Source: Luzula sylvatica
Taxonomy: Eukaryota; Streptophyta; Magnoliopsida; Poales; Juncaceae
Assembly: GCA_946800325.1 (NCBI GenBank)
Contig: OX326960.1
Coordinates: 10,018,893 to 10,082,892, forward strand
Length of the DNA stretch: 64,000 nucleotides
Direction of reading: 5' to 3'
Part shown: in pieces, positions 59,169 through 64,000 of the stretch
Layout: every line of letters begins with the position of its first letter
Numbering within the stretch: position 1 is the first letter of the stretch
The notes under the pieces: generated by a model
The model's database searches: none
What the model saw: the letters and a program-made list of their open reading frames with translations, nothing else
What the model was told of the DNA's origin: nothing
Made by a program: the position numbers and the translations under genes

Positions 59169-60154
59169 ATGGAGAATCATACTCGAGATGACTACGTTGC
59201 AGTCATAATAACTCTGGTTTCTAGGATTATTCGTCAACGGAAAAAAAAAATTACGAGAGCTTTGTTTCTTAATAATGCCATTGAGAGGGATGATAACATT
59301 AGTATTCCGGAGGGGGGGGGGGGATATTATTTGATGGGTGCCGGATATTCTACGCAACCAGGATTTATCTCTCCATTTCGTGGGGTACGGTATCATTTAA
59401 AATAATTTTCTAATAACCCTCGACAACCGATAAAGAATTTTTTAACCTCACGCACTCATCATGCGCACAACGATTGAGCGAGCATTTTGTGCATTAAAAA
59501 ATCGGATTAAAATTCTTTCATATAAGTCTTTCTTTCCAAGATCAACTCAAGTTGATATTGTAATTGCGTGTTGTATACTTCACAACTATATTATTGCTTC
59601 TGAACCCTATGAATTTGTGCCAACAGAAGAGGATGTGGCTTCGATCAATCCACGAAGACATTTACATAGCACAAGAGGAGCGAGGAGATAAAATGTGAGA
59701 AAGTGAGTTCAAATTAGAAAGCATATCATGAATGATAAGTGGGGTAAATCGTGTGCGTTAGATGATATTTACACAAATTATGTGTTTTCTTTTTTAAAAT
59801 AAATAAATAAATAAAACGTTTATTATATTTTGCTTGTGCTTTTAGTACGATACATTTTATTACATCTTTGTAAGATTTTTATTAAATTTATATAATGTAT
59901 ATCTACAGTTTATTTGTTTATTTGTGTATGTACTTTACTCTTGAGAATAACATAATTATAATTATTTGATTTGTTTGTTTAATTAACATTCATAATTACT
60001 TCTAACTATTTTCATTTTTGCTATATCATAATTCCAATTTGTTTCAACCAACTAAACAAAAAATTATGTTTTCCAGCATTTTCTAATTTGAACATCGAAA
60101 CAAACTATGAAATTACTAATTTCATTCTAATAATTTTATTTGCCAAACAGCCCC
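59169..60154 (+). pseudogene. PIF/Harbinger transposase, internally deleted, with 3' inverted terminus
   Basis: The frame at 59169-59405 starts MENHTRDDYVAVIITLVSRI and then jumps to AIERDDNISIPEGGGGYYLM and GYSTQPGFISPFRGVRYHL, the block of PIF transposases just before the catalytic Glu. After a frame break, 59461-59691 has TIERAFCALKNRIKIL, which includes the DDE-domain Glu, and IVIACCILHNYI. The two catalytic Asp blocks are absent, so the N-terminus is fused to the C-terminal third by deletion. The element ends at 60140-60154 with TTGCCAAACAGCCCC followed by TTA, the PIF target sequence. A G tract (59314-59323) sits at the EGGGG codons. It cannot be active. Confidence 0.88.
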
Positions 60155-60559
60155 TTAGTTCACAATTAATAATAAGACCTTGTGCATGGAAAATATTGTA
60201 TAGCGGGTCAAGGAAAGCTGTGGAGGTATTATATGTCTGGAGTTTTGTCCTATAGCGGGAACAGAGAATTGATTGGGCATCCCAATTATGGGTCCCAAAA
60301 ATGGTCCCCTAAACTGTTTCTTGGATTATTTGATAGTAAAAAATGGATCATCTTAAATGACACATGAGCCTTGTCTCCACTTCTTTAGCTAATCCTTATC
60401 ATCTTATTGCGACTTATACTGATTTTGACAACAATTGTTTTCACAAATTTACCCCCTAAATTACAAAATTTGAATTTAGGAATAAATTAAAAATAACTTG
60501 AAGTAGTAATAACTAATAATAGAAAGATTGACTTGTCAATTCAAACATGTGCCATAGAC

Positions 60560-61226
60560 CAGTGCTGCAAAAAAAGATGTAAAACGATGTAAAACGGTAA
60601 AAAAAAAATAAAACGGTGTCAGACCGAATTGTTTTTTACAAGAAAATTTCAAAAAACGGTCAACCGTTTTTTTACAAAAAACGTTTTAAACGCCGTTTTT
60701 TAATCGTTTTTTTCATGATTTTTTTTTTTTTTGCATTAAAAGTTCGTAGCCGTTTTTTAGTAAATTTGGAGAGAGATCAAATGCTCTCTTCCAAATAATA
60801 GTTGTAATTAGTAGAATTTTGTGTCTAATTCGTACATGAATAAGGTATTAACTCTGATCCAGTTTATCATGGTCAATTATTTTGTGTCTAATTTTGATTG
60901 ACGCATCTAATTAGTTGATTTTTTTTTGTCTAATTCGGTAGCTAAGAAGATTTATTCTGATATGTTTAGGTCGATGGACATTTATTCGATATGTTTTATT
61001 AGTACTTCGTATGTTTTTTTTAATTTTGGACTTTCGTGTATGTTTAAGTTGAATTATTATATTTTTGTTTGTTTTATTTTTAAATTTCTATTATAATTGC
61101 TATAAAATATTGCCGATTTAAGTAACCGTTTTTTAACTGTTTTTTTACCGTTTTACCACCGTTTTACAGTAAAACATTAAACAGTGACTGACCGTACCGT
61201 ATCGTTTTCCGTCTTTTGCAACATTG
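60560..61226. mobile_element. AAACGG-repeat hAT-like element, copy 2 (667 bp)
   Basis: It starts CAGTGCTGCAAAAAAAGATG and ends GTCTTTTGCAACATTG. CCATAGAC flanks both sides exactly (60552-60559 and 61227-61234), an 8-bp target duplication. It aligns over its full length with 47363-48044, with small length differences in homopolymers and one extra copy of a TCGATATGTTTT-like segment. Confidence 0.9.
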
Positions 61227-61595
61227 CCATAGACATGTGTATATTACTTTTATAATTCACATAAATTATTTTATTTTTTTGTGTTTTGGCAGGGAATGAA
61301 ATATGAAGCCTAAAACATGGAGAATGAAATGGGGGCCCTAAAAGAGAATTGGGCCTACATTTTGTTTTTTTGAATCATCACCCATAATTTCTACACATGA
61401 AATTATTCTTTTAGGATGGATTTTTCAATTATAAGGAGACAGACACTAATGGTTCTTAAAAGAGCTTTTGGTCCTAACCTATTTTATCCTCTTCCACAAA
61501 GACAAAAATTGCTAAATTATTGTAAATATTTTGCACATTTATCTTGTTTATGTATTTTGAATTCAAGTTTATTATAAAAATAATAACCCGAATCA

Positions 61596-61670
61596 TCGTG
61601 CTAGCTCAATCGGTTAGACATATTCACAAACTTAAAAACCATCTCAAGTTCGAACCATCACGCAAACAAT
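61596..61670 (+). mobile_element. tRNA-like SINE head (relic)
   Basis: TAGCTCAATCGGTTAGACA (A-box-like) and AGTTCGAACC (B-box) are spaced as in a tRNA-derived promoter. No tRNA cloverleaf with a proper anticodon stem is evident, so it is more likely a SINE relic than a tRNA gene. Confidence 0.5.
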
Positions 61671-61934
61671 AGATTTCTTTACTTTACCGAGAACATGCGA
61701 AGAAATAGAATACATCCTATAAAAAAGAAAAAATAACAAAAACATAGCAAAATGTATTTCTGATTAAATACAAAATTTTGAAGTTTCGAATTGCATTGAT
61801 ATTAAATAATAAAAATACTAATTGTATCCTCTCCATTCATCAGGAAATAGAAGAAATTAGTTACAATTCATCGTTTATTAACGTACATGAGCAAAGAAAT
61901 ATGATCTAAATCATATAACCATTTGAATGCGTCT

Positions 61935-64000
61935 TTAATTTTGATCGAGTTTTTGTAATTCCAACCAAAGTTTTTCATCGTCATAATCTCTTATACAAAA
62001 ACTCGCGTCGGATTCTAAGAGAGACTTATGACGCCCTTCTCCTGCGATTCCAATTACGCTCATTCCAGCTCCAACTCCAGCCTTAACTCCTGTTATCGAA
62101 TCCTAAAAAATAAACAATATATATTTTTACTACCGAGTAAGTTTGATTAATTATATTATTATAACTAACCTCAAAAATAATAGTATGTTCAGAAGATACG
62201 TTGAGTTCCTTAATTGCCTTCAAATACGGATCGGGAAAGGGCTTTGGATTATCGCACTCCTCTCCAGTTATAATCACTTGGAAGAAATCAGAAAGACCTA
62301 AAATGGAGATCATCAGTTCCGCATTGTATCTCGGTGCATTTGTAACTGCGGCGCGTTTTAAGCCTTTTTGTTCCACCCATTTGCATAGCTTGTGCAGTCC
62401 GTTTATTTCCTTGAGCCCTTCCTTCGCGAGTCTGAATTTTTACATTGAAAATGTTACGGTTTTTTCCATCAAATTTGAAGTGTATTATCAAAGTTTATAA
62501 GGGAGATCTATTATATACGTTTCAAATAAGGCTTCTTTTTGTTGAAAGAATTGCGAGAGCCTATTTTGATCCCAATCTGGAAATAGAACTTGTCCAATTT
62601 GTTCGTTTGTTCTTCCAGCCATGTTTTTCATTCCAAATTCCACTGTTATGGGCACGCCCCCATTAAATCCTTCCTGTATATTGAAAATTGAAAAATTGAA
62701 TTAAAGACAAATCGGATTATAAGAATGGAGGAGAATTTTTTTTCCTGATTTTTGCTAATTCTATAGTTTGTTTGGATGTTTGAAAAATAAGATGCTGAAA
62801 AATGTAATTCTTTGTTGTTCGGTTGTTTGGAAAATTCTGATTTTTTTTATTACGAACATGAAAATAGATGAATATTTTTTTTTGAGGGAAATGGAGGGGT
62901 GGGAACCCCTCGTATTTTCATTGCTTAAAAACTCGATATTCGTACATTTACTTAATTACGATAATTACCCTAATAGTTATGAATATTTGAATAATTGTTT
63001 AATTTAAATTGCTGAAACAGTTAGTATTATTCATTTGAGAGTAAACAAAATGTTACAAATAATTAGTTGAGAATATATAACTTCAATTTATGCAGAGAGA
63101 AACTAAATTAGAAAAATTACATAAAATTCAAACCGCATCATTTCGTACAATATAATTTTATTTTTCCTCAACTACAGGCTTAATCATACATGATTGACAA
63201 ATTAGTCCATAATTATGTTTGATCGGTAACTCAGTCCTCATAATGCAATTGTTATGTTGCACGGATACGGATACGAGTATCCTATCTGACATGATACGGA
63301 TACGGCGATACGGCAATTTTCAAAAAAACATATGATACGATACGTCTATTATATATAATATTTTGTTATTTTATTAATTGATTAATTACAATTTATATAT
63401 TTAATATTTTTATATATTATATATTTGACACAATATATACTAAAATTTTGTTTATACAGAAATAACTTCATATAAAATAAATATTTATTATATTTAATTA
63501 TGTACTTATATGTATTACTCATTTATTTCGATTTCAAATTTTTTATTTTTATTTTTCTACTATATTTATATATACGTTAGAAGTATCCGACGAGTATCCG
63601 GAAATATCCGAGAAATATTCGCTATTATTTTGAAATAAAATATCCGGATACGTCACGTGGAGTATCCGATACGTATCCGACGAGTATCAGTATCCGATAC
63701 GATACGGCTTGGTTTTTGAAGTATCCGCGTAACATAATTGATATGTATAATTGATAAATGAAAACCCCCAATTCATGTTAGGCATAGGTTAACATATAGA
63801 TTAAATTATATTCAATAGATAAAATCATAAAACAAAGATTAATTGGAACCCCAAACTCATCTGTAGTAATTCACTGAAAATTGGGGTACATACAAGGGAA
63901 ATTGAATACCTTTTGAAGTAATTCACTGAAAGCCATGTGGTGGAAAGGATCCGAGTTGCACATTGTTCCATCAATGTCGAATAATACTGCTTCCAATGGT
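61935..64000 (-). CDS. SGPP: HAD-superfamily sugar-phosphate phosphatase, SGPP-like (5' end outside window)
   Basis: Four exons are visible: 63910-64000 (partial), 62519-62673, 62170-62431 and 61935-62102, all in frame with GT-AG introns. The first visible exon has the nucleophile motif LFDIDGTMCNSDPFHH (HAD motif I, Asp nucleophile and Asp acid/base). Exon 3 holds AAVTNAPRYNAELM (motif II Thr) and ECDNPKPFPDPYL (motif III Lys). Exon 4 starts with the motif IV part DSITGVKAGVGAGMSVIG. The order and spacing match the plant protein SGPP (Arabidopsis At2g38740), a broad sugar-phosphate phosphatase (known). The protein ends WLELQKLDQN. Only the start codon and a short N-terminus are missing. The first intron seen (62674-63909) contains a transposon at 63253-63736. 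Confidence 0.93.
62760..62850. mobile_element. PIF-like MITE fragment in the HAD gene intron
   Basis: ATAGTTTGTTTGGATGTTTG and the following GATGCTGAAAAATGTAATT match, inverted, the subterminal sequence at 60050-60115 and 750-810. The outer terminus is absent. Confidence 0.45.
63253..63736. mobile_element. GATACGG-type element, compact copy (484 bp), in the HAD gene intron
   Basis: The ends TATGTTGCACGGATAC and (inverted) TATGTTACGCGGATAC match at 14 of 16 bases. Subterminal arrays of GATACGG and CGTATCCG words lie on both sides. The flanks (CAATTGTT / TAATTGAT if trimmed) agree at 6 of 8, suggesting an old hAT-like insertion. The left end matches 21921 closely. Confidence 0.7.

Noticed and set aside
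61596..61670. Possible tRNA gene
   Set aside because: A- and B-box-like segments are present, but I cannot fold a full cloverleaf; a SINE relic is more likely.
1..64000. A CRISPR array, operon, biosynthetic cluster or prokaryote-type defence system
   Set aside because: All recognisable genes are intron-bearing or typical plant genes with unrelated roles; the spaced repeats seen are transposon ends, LTR palindromes or microsatellites.

Overview
This window is flowering-plant nuclear DNA, very probably eudicot. It is strongly AT-rich, has long intergenic stretches, and carries many decayed plant transposable elements. Its few host genes have short GT-AG introns and plant-type products. I could not identify the species. 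I see no bacterial, organellar or viral genes, no CRISPR array and no rRNA.

Host genes, left to right: an intronless RING-H2 E3 ligase (20021-20431, +); a seven-exon SOC1/TM3-like MIKC MADS-box gene (33729-39507, +); a three-exon alpha-expansin (49259-50399, -); a five-exon histidine-phosphatase (phosphoglycerate-mutase-like) gene (52335-53549, -); a second, related intronless RING-H2 gene (54676-55137, -); and a four-exon HAD sugar-phosphate phosphatase of the SGPP type whose 5' end runs off the right edge (61935-64000, -). All exon models were assembled by eye from splice sites and frame. They encode independent functions (flowering-type transcription factor, wall loosening, phosphatases, ubiquitin ligases) and show no sign of forming a cluster.

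Transposon layout. 1-14.3 kb is a nest: a SINE, a truncated Athila/Tat-type gypsy piece (primer site plus gag), a broken copia element (gag-protease, primer site, LTR), a second LTR split by a 1.38-kb hAT element with a perfect 8-bp target duplication, a PIF/Harbinger transposase relic, a third LTR and an L1-type LINE relic. 16-20 kb holds MITEs, two of them inside (TA)n tracts. 21.9-25.3 kb is a nested block containing a Helitron end and a gypsy-like LTR. 27-33 kb holds LTR-like, Helitron, hAT and unclassified repeats. Intron 2 of the MADS gene (3.3 kb) has collected four insertions. 41-48 kb and 59-64 kb carry further hAT, PIF, SINE and MITE copies.

I found no clear new biological system. 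The strongest unusual signals are: three LTR types that each carry a multi-copy array of a different short palindrome; a hAT-like family built from AAACGG/CCGTTT repeats, present twice with an exact or near-exact 8-bp target duplication; a MITE family found twice within (TA)n microsatellites; and a predicted GC-AG intron in the MADS-box gene.
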